Assembly (NCBI RefSeq): GCF_020662265.1
Contig: NZ_VEWM01000080.1
Span: forward strand, 62,001 to 126,000
Direction: 5' to 3'
DNA from: Psychrobacter sp. I-STPA6b
GTDB lineage: Bacteria > Pseudomonadota > Gammaproteobacteria > Pseudomonadales > Moraxellaceae
Length of the DNA: 64,000 nucleotides
This document shows, piece after piece, positions 53,994 through 62,745 of this stretch (the stretch's first letter is position 1; every line of letters begins with the position of its first letter). The position numbers and the translations under genes are program-made. The notes under the pieces were generated by a model. That model made no database searches. It had not been told where the DNA came from and was given only the letters and a program-made list of their open reading frames with translations.

Positions 53994-55277
53994 ATGAATA
54001 ATGTTAAAACCCTGCTTGGTGATGTCAGCAGAAAAATTGACACCCTGCAAACAGCGCAAGCATTATATAGCAAACAACTTGCCCCCAATTTTAGTGTGTT
54101 TGACTATATCAGTACCAATGAAACAGGACTTAGCTATATCTTAGCGGACTTACTTAACCCACAAGGTAGCCATGACCAAGAAGAAACTTTTTTAAAGCTA
54201 TTTATTGAGCATTGCCTACCTGATATTTCTAGTACAAACGAAAATCAGACTCACTGGCAACCTTTAATGGAAAACTTACATCAAGTATCTGTTTTAACAG
54301 AGCAAACTACATGGGCAAGTAAAACAAAACGACGTATGGATATTTATCTAGAGACTGAGATAAATACCCAATGCTATGGTATCTGTATTGAAAATAAACC
54401 TTATGCAGGAGACCAAGAAAATCAATTAAAAGATTATGCCATTGAGCTTGAAAAACGCTGTGGTGATAATTGGCACTTAGTTTATCTTAAAGAATATAAC
54501 GAGGACTTTGAAACTGGCAATCCCAGTGAAGATAGTATCGATAAAAAAACATTAAACCATTGGCTAGAAAACAAAAAATTTACTGTTTTAAAGTTTAGTC
54601 AACTCATTAACTGGTTAAAAGCTTGCCAGTCAGAATGTCAAAATCAAAGTGTCAATGAGTTTCTTAATCAATTTATCAAATTTATCCAACAACAATTTAT
54701 GGGAGTAAAAGATATGAATGAAGAACAAGCTATATTAGAGCTAATGACTAGCAATTCAGAAGCAGTCGATGCGAGTTTTAAAATTAGTCGAAAGATAAAT
54801 GATATGAAAAACCAACTAATTGATAAGCTTATTCATGACTTAAAACTCAAAATTAATGAAGAAAGTCACTCATACAAATACAACTTAACTTATTCAGAAA
54901 ACTTAAAAAGATCTTGTGGAAGATTATATTTTCAAATTGATGAACCTCAATTCTATATATGTTTTGAGTTTGAAGGGACAATGTATAATCTTCCAGCTTT
55001 AGGCATAATGTTTAAAGGTGACGAAAATAATGATACTCATAAATATAAAGATGAACAATTATATACACGTATCCAAAGTTTATTTCAAGAAAAGTTTTCG
55101 GATAGAGAAACTAACTGCTGTCCCCAATGGGCAGGTTGGTATGAGTTTCAACCCCATGACTGGAAAAACTCAAGTGAACCATGGAAAAAAATACAGGAAG
55201 GTAAAATGGCAGAAAAAATCTTAAAAGAAGTGGATGATATTTATCAGCTACTTAAAGATAATAACTGTATCAAATAA
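53994..55277 (+). CDS. PD-(D/E)XK nuclease superfamily protein (PDDEXK_4-like)
   Basis: 427 residues. N-terminal FSVFDYISTNETGLSYILADLLNPQGSHDQEETFLKLF matches the PDDEXK_4 entry helix and loop; the catalytic core is RRMDIYL (Asp) followed by YGICIENKPYAGDQENQLKDY (E-x-K with the QxxQ/QL follow-up). The C-terminal half (~240-427) is helical then beta-rich with many aromatics, and has no match I know; it may bind the target. Such proteins occur in defence islands and phage-related loci. The ATG follows AAGGAAAA. AT content is high compared with flanking housekeeping genes. Confidence 0.83.
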   Translation: MNNVKTLLGDVSRKIDTLQTAQALYSKQLAPNFSVFDYISTNETGLSYILADLLNPQGSHDQEETFLKLFIEHCLPDISSTNENQTHWQPLMENLHQVSVLTEQTTWASKTKRRMDIYLETEINTQCYGICIENKPYAGDQENQLKDYAIELEKRCGDNWHLVYLKEYNEDFETGNPSEDSIDKKTLNHWLENKKFTVLKFSQLINWLKACQSECQNQSVNEFLNQFIKFIQQQFMGVKDMNEEQAILELMTSNSEAVDASFKISRKINDMKNQLIDKLIHDLKLKINEESHSYKYNLTYSENLKRSCGRLYFQIDEPQFYICFEFEGTMYNLPALGIMFKGDENNDTHKYKDEQLYTRIQSLFQEKFSDRETNCCPQWAGWYEFQPHDWKNSSEPWKKIQEGKMAEKILKEVDDIYQLLKDNNCIK

Positions 55278-55347
55278 CTTTAGATTACAAATCGTTACAA
55301 GATACAAGGACGTTTATTTCTACCTGACAGCCTAATAATATTGCGGG

Positions 55348-55376
55348 AAAGCCCAACATCTCTGTTGGGCTTTTTT
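55348..55376 (+). terminator. Strong terminator after the nuclease gene
   Basis: AAAGCCCAACA, loop TCTC, TGTTGGGCTTT continuing to six T. It ends the accessory block on the plus strand. Confidence 0.93.
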
Positions 55377-55461
55377 ATGCCCTCTCATTAATAGCCAATT
55401 TAAACCTATCTTTCTTTTATTTTACGCACTTTTTATACACTAAGGTTAATAAGGAGCTTTT

Positions 55462-55902
55462 ATGTCTATCGCTAACTCTACTGAAACTGTTATTTGGCAA
55501 GGTAAACCTTCACACTTTCTAAATTTGAAAGCCTATATTTTTTGTGTGCTATTTTTTTGGTTGATTTTTCCTCTATTTATTTTACTGTGGAAAATCATTC
55601 AATTAAAAAGCACCAAATACACGCTGACCAATCAACGCCTGCAAATTAAAACAGGAGTGTTTAGCCAGCAGTTTGATGAGCTTGAGTTATACCGAGTAAA
55701 AGATATTCGTTATGAGCGTCCATTTTTATTGCGCTTGGTCGGACGGGGTAATTTGACTTTATTTACCTCTGATGCAACCGATAGCTTGATTATTCTGCAA
55801 GCCATTTGTCAAGGTGAACAGCTACGGCAACAAATCCGTAATTTGGTTGAAACACGCAGAAGCAATCGCAGAGTACAGGAGATTGATATGTTTAATGGCT
55901 AA
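55462..55902 (+). CDS. Bacterial PH-domain (bPH2/YdbT-like) membrane protein
   Basis: 146 residues. Two adjacent membrane helices (~28-60: FCVLFFWLIFPLFILLWKII) are followed by a bPH2 domain: KYTLTNQRLQIKTGVFSQQFDELELYRVKDIRYERPFLLRL and a short helical end. Such proteins are widespread in bacteria; their role is uncertain. AAGGAG lies before the ATG. Confidence 0.87.
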   Translation: MSIANSTETVIWQGKPSHFLNLKAYIFCVLFFWLIFPLFILLWKIIQLKSTKYTLTNQRLQIKTGVFSQQFDELELYRVKDIRYERPFLLRLVGRGNLTLFTSDATDSLIILQAICQGEQLRQQIRNLVETRRSNRRVQEIDMFNG

Positions 55903-55944
55903 TTGAATAAATAAGGTTAAAAAAACCTATGACCGAACCGTCTA

Positions 55945-55977
55945 ATCTAACACTATAGGCGCACCATAGTGTTAGAT
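55945..55977. terminator. Stem-loop between convergent genes
   Basis: ATCTAACACTAT, a 9-nt loop, ATAGTGTTAGAT: a perfect 12-bp stem between the PH-domain gene (+) and the unknown gene ending at 56032 (-). Flanks are not T-rich; a bidirectional terminator is likely by position. Confidence 0.55.
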
Positions 55978-56031
55978 GATTGCTTTTATATGGGCTTAGC
56001 TATAGTCCAAATACCTAACTTAGAATATTCA

Positions 56032-56436
56032 CTAAAAATTACCGTCCCAATCCTCCCAAAACCCCGGCTCATCATGGTGTTTATTACGCATGGCATCTTC
56101 TAATGGTAGCACCCAAAAATATACGCCCTCAATTTTTGGTACTGCATCGCTATATTCCAGATGGTCTCTAACCTTAATATATTGCGGGTCAGACTCATCA
56201 AACGGCACATCAATATATAACTGCCCCTCATAAGACTCCATCATCGCAAGTTGAGCCACATTGCCACAGCGTTGATAGCCAATATCATTGGCATCAAGCC
56301 ATGCCATCAGCTCTTTTCGTACCATCCATCTTTCTGGGTTTTGTGTGGTTTGTTTACTGGTATCAAAGGCGACATACAGCACATCACGTCCTTTATCACG
56401 CGCGATTTTATCAATAAATTCAAGTAATTGTGGCAT
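56032..56436 (-). CDS. Conserved-looking protein of unknown function
   Basis: 134 residues, acidic, soluble. Features: RDVLYVAFDTSKQ, an ERWMVRKELMAWLDANDIGYQRCG helix-turn region, GQLYIDVPFDESDPQYIKVRDHLE and an acidic, aromatic end (EPGFWEDWDGNF). The alternation of strands and helices suggests a small alpha/beta fold. I do not recognise the family. AAGGA 8 nt before the ATG supports it as a real gene. Confidence 0.75.
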   Translation of the reverse strand: MPQLLEFIDKIARDKGRDVLYVAFDTSKQTTQNPERWMVRKELMAWLDANDIGYQRCGNVAQLAMMESYEGQLYIDVPFDESDPQYIKVRDHLEYSDAVPKIEGVYFWVLPLEDAMRNKHHDEPGFWEDWDGNF

Positions 56437-56543
56437 TGTCTTATTCCTTAATAAATGGATTTATATCTCTAAACTGATATTACCACTATAAAATAGCACA
56501 TAACCTAGAAGTTTTTGTTCTAGCTAAAGCCATTGATAAAAAA

Positions 56544-56575
56544 ATATCCTGCCATCAAATTTGATAACAGGATAT
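56544..56575 (-). terminator. Terminator after glnS
   Basis: ATATCCTG and CAGGATAT enclose a second palindrome ATCAAATTTGAT. On the minus strand it is followed by TTTTTTTATC, so it ends glnS. Confidence 0.88.
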
Positions 56576-56604
56576 CTCTATAACCTCTAAATACTGCCTA
56601 ATAT

Positions 56605-58335
56605 CTAAGCAGGCTTAAAGCTATCTCGCAAGCTAACTATCTGATTAAACATAGGCTTATCGTTGCTATGCTCTTCACTATCAGCAATAAAGTAGCCCTC
56701 ACGCTCAAACTGGAAACGAGTACCTGCGTCCGCATTGGCAAGTGACGGCTCAATCACTGCATCCAGCACCGTTAATGAGTTTTCATTTAACGCCTCATGC
56801 ACATCATTGGCACTGCTTGGGTCATCAATGGCAAATAAATGCTCATACAAACGCACCGTCGCAGGCACACCCAAACTTGCCGATACCCAATGGATTACCC
56901 CTTTTACCTTACGGTCTTCAGGATTTTTACCCAATGTGGTTGGGTCGATGGTCGCTTTTAGCTCAACCACATTGCCCGCCTCATCAGTTACATGCTCAGT
57001 CACCGCCAGTACATAAGTATTACGCAAGCGGATTTCTGGCTTTTCAGGTGACAAGCGTTTGTAGCCTTTGGGTGGCTCAAGCTCATAGTCGCTTTGGTCA
57101 ATATAAATAGTTTCGGTAAACGGGATTTCTCGTTCCCCCATATCAACATTGGGGTGGCAAGGTTGTGTTAGCCATAATGCTTGATTGTCCTCGTCCCAAC
57201 GTGCATTGACACTATCAGATTTTTGATTTTCCCAATCTTGCAGAGCTTCACTAAAGTTAGTAATGGTCACTTTTAACGGCTTTAACACCGCCATACCACG
57301 AGCAGTCGTGGTTTCTAATGACTGCCGGATACTAAACTCTAGCAAGCGAAAATCGACCACACCATCAGATTTTGCCACACCAACACGCTCACAAAAATCA
57401 CGTAAGCCCTCTGGGGTATAGCCTCGACGACGCATACCGGCAATGGTCGGCATACGTGGGTCGTCCCAACCACTAACAATACCTTCATCAACAAGCTGTT
57501 TTAGCTTACGTTTACTGGTCAAGGTATGGTCAACATTCAGACGGCTAAACTCATATTGGTGCGGTGGCACATCAAAACCGACTTTTTCAACCACCCAATC
57601 ATAAAATGGGCGATGGTCTTCAAATTCTAGTGTACAAATTGAATGGGTAATACCTTCAATAGCGTCCGATAAAGGGTGTGCATAATCATACATCGGATAA
57701 ATGCACCATTTATCGCCCGTTTGGTGGTGCGATTGGTGCATCACCCGATAAATAACAGGGTCACGCATGTTCATATTTGGGCTTACCATGTCAATTTTGG
57801 CACGCAATACCGCTTCACCCTCAGCATATTTACCATTTTTCATGTCATCAAAGCGTTGTAAGTTCTCCTCAACGCTGGCATCACGCTGTGGTGAAGGCTT
57901 ACCAACTTCGCCAAATGAACCACGATTATCACGAATCTGCTCAGGCGTTTGCAAGTCCACATACGCATCGCCTTGCTTAATAAGCTTAACCGCCCATTCA
58001 TGCAACTGGTCAAAATAAGCAGAGGCATGGCGAGCTTCTCCTGCCCATTCAAAGCCAAGCCACTGCACATCTTTTTCAATATTATCTATATAGTCTTGTT
58101 TTTCAGCGGTAGGGTTGGTGTCATCAAAACGTAGATGGCAAATACCATCAAACTCTTCGGCAACACCAAAGTTTAGACAGATCGACTTTACATGCCCCAA
58201 ATGCAGATAGCCATTGGGCTCAGGCGGAAAACGGGTAACAATTTGTGAATACTTTTGTTCTGCCAAATCCTCACGGATAATATGACGAATAAAGTCATTT
58301 TTTTCATTACTGTTACTATTTTTTGTATCGCTCAT
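56605..58335 (-). CDS. glnS: Glutaminyl-tRNA synthetase
   Basis: 576 residues. Class I signatures: PPEPNGYLHLGHVKSI (HIGH) near residue 42 and LTSKRKLKQLV (KMSKS-equivalent) near residue 275, with GlnRS-type DPRMPTIAGMRRRGYTPEGLR and the beta-barrel anticodon domain. The frame extends 75 nt further upstream, but AGGAG stands at the right distance from the ATG at 58335. A perfect 16-bp inverted repeat lies in the leader at 58421-58462. Confidence 0.97.
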   Translation of the reverse strand: MSDTKNSNSNEKNDFIRHIIREDLAEQKYSQIVTRFPPEPNGYLHLGHVKSICLNFGVAEEFDGICHLRFDDTNPTAEKQDYIDNIEKDVQWLGFEWAGEARHASAYFDQLHEWAVKLIKQGDAYVDLQTPEQIRDNRGSFGEVGKPSPQRDASVEENLQRFDDMKNGKYAEGEAVLRAKIDMVSPNMNMRDPVIYRVMHQSHHQTGDKWCIYPMYDYAHPLSDAIEGITHSICTLEFEDHRPFYDWVVEKVGFDVPPHQYEFSRLNVDHTLTSKRKLKQLVDEGIVSGWDDPRMPTIAGMRRRGYTPEGLRDFCERVGVAKSDGVVDFRLLEFSIRQSLETTTARGMAVLKPLKVTITNFSEALQDWENQKSDSVNARWDEDNQALWLTQPCHPNVDMGEREIPFTETIYIDQSDYELEPPKGYKRLSPEKPEIRLRNTYVLAVTEHVTDEAGNVVELKATIDPTTLGKNPEDRKVKGVIHWVSASLGVPATVRLYEHLFAIDDPSSANDVHEALNENSLTVLDAVIEPSLANADAGTRFQFEREGYFIADSEEHSNDKPMFNQIVSLRDSFKPA

Positions 58336-58420
58336 TAAATAAAAGCTCCTAATATTAATCAAACTTAAATGTTTGAAACAAATTATCTTTACGCCCTGCT
58401 TGAAAATCAATGTCTATATC

Positions 58421-58462
58421 ATAACCCATAAACATATCACATAAGGTATGTTTATGGGTTAT
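58421..58462. repeat. Perfect 16-bp inverted repeat in the glnS leader
   Basis: ATAACCCATAAACATA, a 10-nt loop, TATGTTTATGGGTTAT. Not followed by a T-run on either strand. It lies 86 nt before the glnS ATG and 82 nt after the upstream gene's stop, so it could be a leader hairpin, an RNA-processing site or an operator. Confidence 0.6.
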
Positions 58463-58543
58463 CTACAAGGTTGTAGTTGAGTGCCGTGCAATTTACAAAG
58501 CTAAATTGCTAACTTACACTCAATGTTGTTACACCTGATACTG

Positions 58544-58918
58544 CTACACCCAACGCTGTACTGATTCCGCAGTATCCATCGGATTGGTATTAAAGCAAAT
58601 TTTAGCTTGTGGGGCATATTCATGCACCGCATTGACCACTTTTTCAAACACTAAAAAGTGAGGCTCTGGCAGACGCACGCCAGCCCCAATTAGTACGCAA
58701 TCATAAGGGGTTTGTTTCATTGCATCAACCACTGTGTCATAAGCTGTTTGTGGCGAATGAATAAACAAAATCTCAGCATCATAGCCCAATTCATTAAGTT
58801 GTTGACGGTCTTTTTCTAGTTGGGCGATTAGTTTTTCAGCCGTTAGATTAGGGATTTTGCTAAAATCAATCGCATCTGGGTGCCAGCCGATAAATACTAC
58901 TTTTTTTGCATTACTCAT
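58544..58918 (-). CDS. Small protein of unknown function, Rossmann-like
   Basis: 124 residues. Strand-loop starts KVVFIGWHPDAIDFS, YDAEILFIHSP, YDCVLIGAGVRLPEPHFLVF and KICFNTNPMDTAESVQRW suggest a flavodoxin- or receiver-like alpha/beta sandwich. Similar unannotated proteins exist in related genera by my recollection, but no function is known to me. AGAGGA lies 6 nt before the ATG. Upstream of glnS on the same strand. Confidence 0.75.
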   Translation of the reverse strand: MSNAKKVVFIGWHPDAIDFSKIPNLTAEKLIAQLEKDRQQLNELGYDAEILFIHSPQTAYDTVVDAMKQTPYDCVLIGAGVRLPEPHFLVFEKVVNAVHEYAPQAKICFNTNPMDTAESVQRWV

Positions 58919-59181
58919 GATTATTCCTCTTTATGTTTCGCTATTTAATTTTAGTTTAATGTTGGTTTAATGTTTATTTCATTACTTTGACCAGTTATTG
59001 ATATTTTATCCTAAGTTATAAAGCCATCATAAGTTGGTCACTGTTATTCTATCAGGTTTGCCCCACTCTGTAACAGCCTGATACATGACAGAGCCGAAAA
59101 AAATCGTTAGACTAGGGGCTGTTTGTAGTTAAAATCTTATGGGTTGAACCCATTTACCACTGATAAAAGTAAGGAAAAATT

Positions 59182-59694
59182 ATGGTTGATATGCCAGTTG
59201 TTGAGTTAGACACCAATTATGGTGCGATTACCATCGAACTAAATGAAGAAAAAGCTCCAAAAACGGTGGAAAACTTTTTAAACTATGTCAAATCGGGTCA
59301 TTATGACGGTACGATTTTTCACCGCGTTATTGATGGCTTTATGATTCAAGGCGGTGGTATGGACGCTGATATGAATGAAAAAGCGACCAATGCCCCCATC
59401 GAAAACGAAGCTGATAATGGTCTAAGCAATGATGTTGGTACCATTGCCATGGCTCGTACCCAAGATCCACATTCTGCCACCAGCCAATTTTTTATTAACG
59501 TTAAAGACAATGGCTTTTTAAACCATTCTGGCAAAAATTTACAAGGTTGGGGCTATACCGTCTTTGGTAAAGTTACCAATGGCATGGACGTGGTTAATAA
59601 AATCAAAGGTGTACCAACTGGACGTTACGGCATGCACGCCGATGTACCAAAAGAGCCTGTGGTAATTAATCACGCTAAGATTATTAGTGAATAA
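59182..59694 (+). CDS. ppiB: Cytoplasmic peptidyl-prolyl cis-trans isomerase B (cyclophilin)
   Basis: 170 residues, no signal peptide. Cyclophilin motifs [15 protein letters not shown] (catalytic Arg and Phe), [17 protein letters not shown] and [17 protein letters not shown]. It isomerises X-Pro bonds during folding. AAGGA precedes the ATG. lpxH starts 27 bp later on the same strand, so both are probably one unit. Confidence 0.96.
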   Translation: MVDMPVVELDTNYGAITIELNEEKAPKTVENFLNYVKSGHYDGTIFHRVIDGFMIQGGGMDADMNEKATNAPIENEADNGLSNDVGTIAMARTQDPHSATSQFFINVKDNGFLNHSGKNLQGWGYTVFGKVTNGMDVVNKIKGVPTGRYGMHADVPKEPVVINHAKIISE

Positions 59695-59721
59695 TCTATT
59701 AGCAATTAATATTTATGTTAA

Positions 59722-60636
59722 ATGAATAGCTTTGCTAATTATAATCATCTGCTTACTACCCGTCCGCATGATATTAGACAGGTGATAATCAGTGATTTAC
59801 ATTTATCTAATAATGAGCCTGCCCAACGTGTTTTGGTGCAGGCTTTTTTGGCATTGCTTGATGACTTATTAGTTCTGCCAAACTTAACTACCTTATATAT
59901 TTTGGGAGATTGGTTTGATGCTTGGGTTGGTGATGATGTGTATTTAAGCCTAACTGATGAGCAAAAACAATCACATTGGCTGACGCCGATTGTGAGTAAA
60001 CTAAAGCAGTTGCGTATTGCAGGCTGTCAAATTTTTGTGATGCATGGCAATCGGGATTTTTTAATCGGGCAAAGTTTTTGTAGTATCTTTGGTGGGCAGT
60101 TGATACGTGAACCTTATCATTTACAAGTCGGTGAGTATTGCTATCGGCTAGAGCATGGTGATGCACTTTGCACCGATGACAAACGCTATCAACGCTTTCG
60201 TAAATTAATGCGTCACCCTTTAGTGCAGTGGTATTTACTGCGTAAGCCGTTATACAAACGCCTTGAGCTTGCCGAAAAGCTACGCTTAAAAAGTCAAGCT
60301 GACAATGCCAAAAAGGCAACTTATATCATGGACGTTAATGAGCAAGCGGTTTGCCAAGCGGTCAATAATATTAACGATATTAATGGCAACGATGTTAATG
60401 ACATTAACCATCTTATTCATGGGCATACGCACCGCCCTGCCATTCATACTATTGATGATGATAATAAGAATGCTCAAAAAAACAAACGGCGTTATGTTTT
60501 AGGGGATTGGCGGGTACACAATGTGGGCAGTTCACGCCAATTTGTGGAGGCGGTAATTGGCGTAGTGATTGAAACGGATACTGATGACAATCCAACATCA
60601 CATAGTGAATTTGAATTAGTAAGGTTTACTTATTAA
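59722..60636 (+). CDS. lpxH: UDP-2,3-diacylglucosamine hydrolase
   Basis: 304 residues, longer than the usual ~240. Calcineurin-like metal sites: IISDLHLS, ILGDWFDAWVGDD, VMHGNRDFLIG, LEHGDALCTDD and LIHGHTHRPAIH, all LpxH-type. It hydrolyses UDP-diacylglucosamine to lipid X in lipid A synthesis. An Asn/Asp/Ile low-complexity insertion (AVNNINDINGNDVNDINH) sits just before the HGHTH motif, and a second polar insertion follows it. The ATG lacks a clear SD and may depend on ppiB translation. Confidence 0.94.
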   Translation: MNSFANYNHLLTTRPHDIRQVIISDLHLSNNEPAQRVLVQAFLALLDDLLVLPNLTTLYILGDWFDAWVGDDVYLSLTDEQKQSHWLTPIVSKLKQLRIAGCQIFVMHGNRDFLIGQSFCSIFGGQLIREPYHLQVGEYCYRLEHGDALCTDDKRYQRFRKLMRHPLVQWYLLRKPLYKRLELAEKLRLKSQADNAKKATYIMDVNEQAVCQAVNNINDINGNDVNDINHLIHGHTHRPAIHTIDDDNKNAQKNKRRYVLGDWRVHNVGSSRQFVEAVIGVVIETDTDDNPTSHSEFELVRFTY

Positions 60637-60652
60637 CACCAAAACAAACTTA

Positions 60653-61243
60653 CTACTTCTCCATCAACTTAAAAAAATGCTCTCGATAATGCTTTAACTC
60701 ACGAATAGAGTCACGAATGTCGTCCATTGCTAAATGACTGCTGTTTTTCTCAAAGCTTTGCATGATATCGGGTCGCCAACGGAAACACAGCTCTTTAATA
60801 GACGACACATCTAAGTTGCGATAATGGAAAAACTTCTCTAATTCTGGCATTTGCCGAGCCAAAAATCGGCGGTCTTGGCAAATTGAATTACCACACATTG
60901 GCGAGCGTCCTGCGTCCACCCATTTATTTAAAAAAGCAATGGTTTCTTGCTCCGCCTGTGCCAAAGTCACATTACTACGGCGAACTCGGTCAATCAAACC
61001 TGACTCACCATGCTGTTTGGTGTTCCAGTCGTCCATACCATTAAGCTTTTGGTCAGATACTTTGATAGCAAATACAGGACCTTCCGCCAACACATTTAAG
61101 TCCTCATCTGTAATAATCGTGGCAATTTCGATAATGTCATCGGTTTGCGTATCAAGCCCTGTCATTTCCAAATCAATCCATATCAGCCCTTTTTTGCCCT
61201 GATTTTTAATTTTTACTTTGTTGGGGTGGTCATGACTTGCCAT
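60653..61243 (-). CDS. orn: Oligoribonuclease
   Basis: 196 residues. DEDDh exonuclease: [22 protein letters not shown] with the first Asp-Glu pair, [29 protein letters not shown] and the terminal [14 protein letters not shown] with His and Asp. It degrades 2-5 nt RNAs and pGpG. AGGA lies before the ATG. Convergent with lpxH, 16 bp apart, without a visible terminator between them. Confidence 0.97.
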   Translation of the reverse strand: MASHDHPNKVKIKNQGKKGLIWIDLEMTGLDTQTDDIIEIATIITDEDLNVLAEGPVFAIKVSDQKLNGMDDWNTKQHGESGLIDRVRRSNVTLAQAEQETIAFLNKWVDAGRSPMCGNSICQDRRFLARQMPELEKFFHYRNLDVSSIKELCFRWRPDIMQSFEKNSSHLAMDDIRDSIRELKHYREHFFKLMEK

Positions 61244-61379
61244 AAATAGTCCTAATTTTATTAAAGTTACTTATATTCGCTTACTAATTTAATGCGTAAT
61301 AACGCTTTAGGGCTATATGTTAACAAATTTTCACGCTACACTTATGTTTTTATCAACATAAATTTTCTTAGCTACCTTT

Positions 61380-61488
61380 TATAGTTAATCTAATATAATT
61401 TCACCACAAGGCAACCGAGTGAAGATAGTACACGTAGTACATCGAGTGAGGTTAACACTGTGGTGGATTTATAGTAGGCAGACTATAC
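61380..61488. repeat. TATAGTT/GACTATA palindromic repeat, copy 5 (subtype A)
   Basis: 109 bp, subtype A, nearly identical to copy 4: CACCACAAGGCAACC left arm, core GTACACGTAGTAC, right end GGCAGACTATA. It lies between the divergent orn and rsgA genes, only 33 bp before the rsgA ATG, so it forms part of the rsgA leader or promoter. Confidence 0.88.
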
Positions 61489-61521
61489 TTTTTAACGCTT
61501 TATATTTGACAATAGGATATT

Positions 61522-62631
61522 ATGGCATTAATTCGACAACGCAAACTCTCCAAACAACAAATTCGCCGTATTGAAAAGCAACAACAAGCCCATCAAGACG
61601 ATAATACCAATGATTTAATTGATGGCGTGGTCATCGCCCATTATGGCAAACAGCTTGAAGTGCAAGTCACCAGCCTGCCTGCCGAGCAACCACAAAAACC
61701 AAGCGTTGCCGATGGTGAACCCGAACCCTTTTGGCAACCCATTGAACTGCATGATATTTGGCGGTGTCACGCCCGCACCAACCTACCCATGCTTGCTACA
61801 GGCGATAATGTACGCTGGATTGCTGACCCTAATACAGGTCTGGGACGTATTGAATCGGTACAGCCACGCCGTTCACTAATTTCCCGTCCTGACCGCTATC
61901 ATAAACTTAAACCCGTTGCCTCCAATGTCGATATTTTAGCCATTGTTTTTGCTCCGCTACCCTTACCTGCTCCTAGCCTAATTGACCGTTATTTGGTGGT
62001 CTGTCACCATGCTGAAGTGACGCCATTATTGGTGCTAAATAAAGCCGATTTATTATCACTAGAGCCACACAAAGAAGTTGCTAATCTGCTCACCGAGTAT
62101 CAACAACTTGGCTATGACACAGTATTAACTTCAGTCGATTGCCCTGAAACGGTTAAAACCATCAACGATATCAAACAACAAGGCTTGCAAGACTTAGAGC
62201 ATAAAATCAAAAATAAAATGGTCATCTTTGCAGGACAGTCAGGTGTTGGTAAAAGTAGCTTAATCAATGCCTTATTGCCAGATTCTGAGCAAAGCGTCAA
62301 TGTCATCTCCACCAATTCAAAGTTGGGTCAGCACACCACCACCACCAGTCGATTACTGCCATTTGTTAATGATGATTTAAGTCAAGGCGGTATTGTTGAC
62401 ACCCCCGGTATTCGTGAATATGGCATTTGGCATTTAACGCCCGATGATATTTTGGCAGGATTTATTGAGCTTGCCCCGCTTGCAGGACTTTGTAAGTTTC
62501 GAGACTGCAAACATACCTCAAACAGCAAAGGCTGTGCGTTATGGCAAGCGGTGGCAGATGGTGAAGTATTACAACGACGGGTTGAGAGTTTAGTTACCTT
62601 GCAAGAAGAGGCAGATACCCAGCATTATTAA
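61522..62631 (+). CDS. rsgA: Ribosome small-subunit-dependent GTPase A
   Basis: 369 residues. Circularly permuted GTPase: G4 LNKADLL precedes G1 GQSGVGKSSLIN, then TTTTSR and DTPGIREYG; the C-terminal zinc site is CKFRDCKHTSNSKGCAL. An OB fold leads (residues ~40-115). RsgA checks 30S subunit maturation. A Gln-rich basic N terminus (QRKLSKQQIRRIEKQQQ) is typical. AGGA lies 4 nt before the ATG; the TATAGTC repeat ends just upstream. Confidence 0.96.
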   Translation: MALIRQRKLSKQQIRRIEKQQQAHQDDNTNDLIDGVVIAHYGKQLEVQVTSLPAEQPQKPSVADGEPEPFWQPIELHDIWRCHARTNLPMLATGDNVRWIADPNTGLGRIESVQPRRSLISRPDRYHKLKPVASNVDILAIVFAPLPLPAPSLIDRYLVVCHHAEVTPLLVLNKADLLSLEPHKEVANLLTEYQQLGYDTVLTSVDCPETVKTINDIKQQGLQDLEHKIKNKMVIFAGQSGVGKSSLINALLPDSEQSVNVISTNSKLGQHTTTTSRLLPFVNDDLSQGGIVDTPGIREYGIWHLTPDDILAGFIELAPLAGLCKFRDCKHTSNSKGCALWQAVADGEVLQRRVESLVTLQEEADTQHY

Positions 62632-62745
62632 TATAGACGAAGAATATTATTAGCATGACATGCTAACAAGGTGAGTGGGTGCAATTTATTGGGCTTATCG
62701 GTATAATGGCGACTTATCAAATAGCCTTAGGTTTGGAGAAAGATT

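Noticed and set aside
50753..55277. TerY-P triad (vWA + PP2C + kinase) or a known BREX/CBASS/Zorya-type system
   Set aside because: Only the PP2C member is present; there is no vWA protein, kinase, cyclase, helicase, methyltransferase or effector pair in the block.
58336..58543. T-box or glutamine riboswitch before glnS
   Set aside because: The leader has one simple inverted repeat and no T-box sequence, specifier loop or glnA-type motif.
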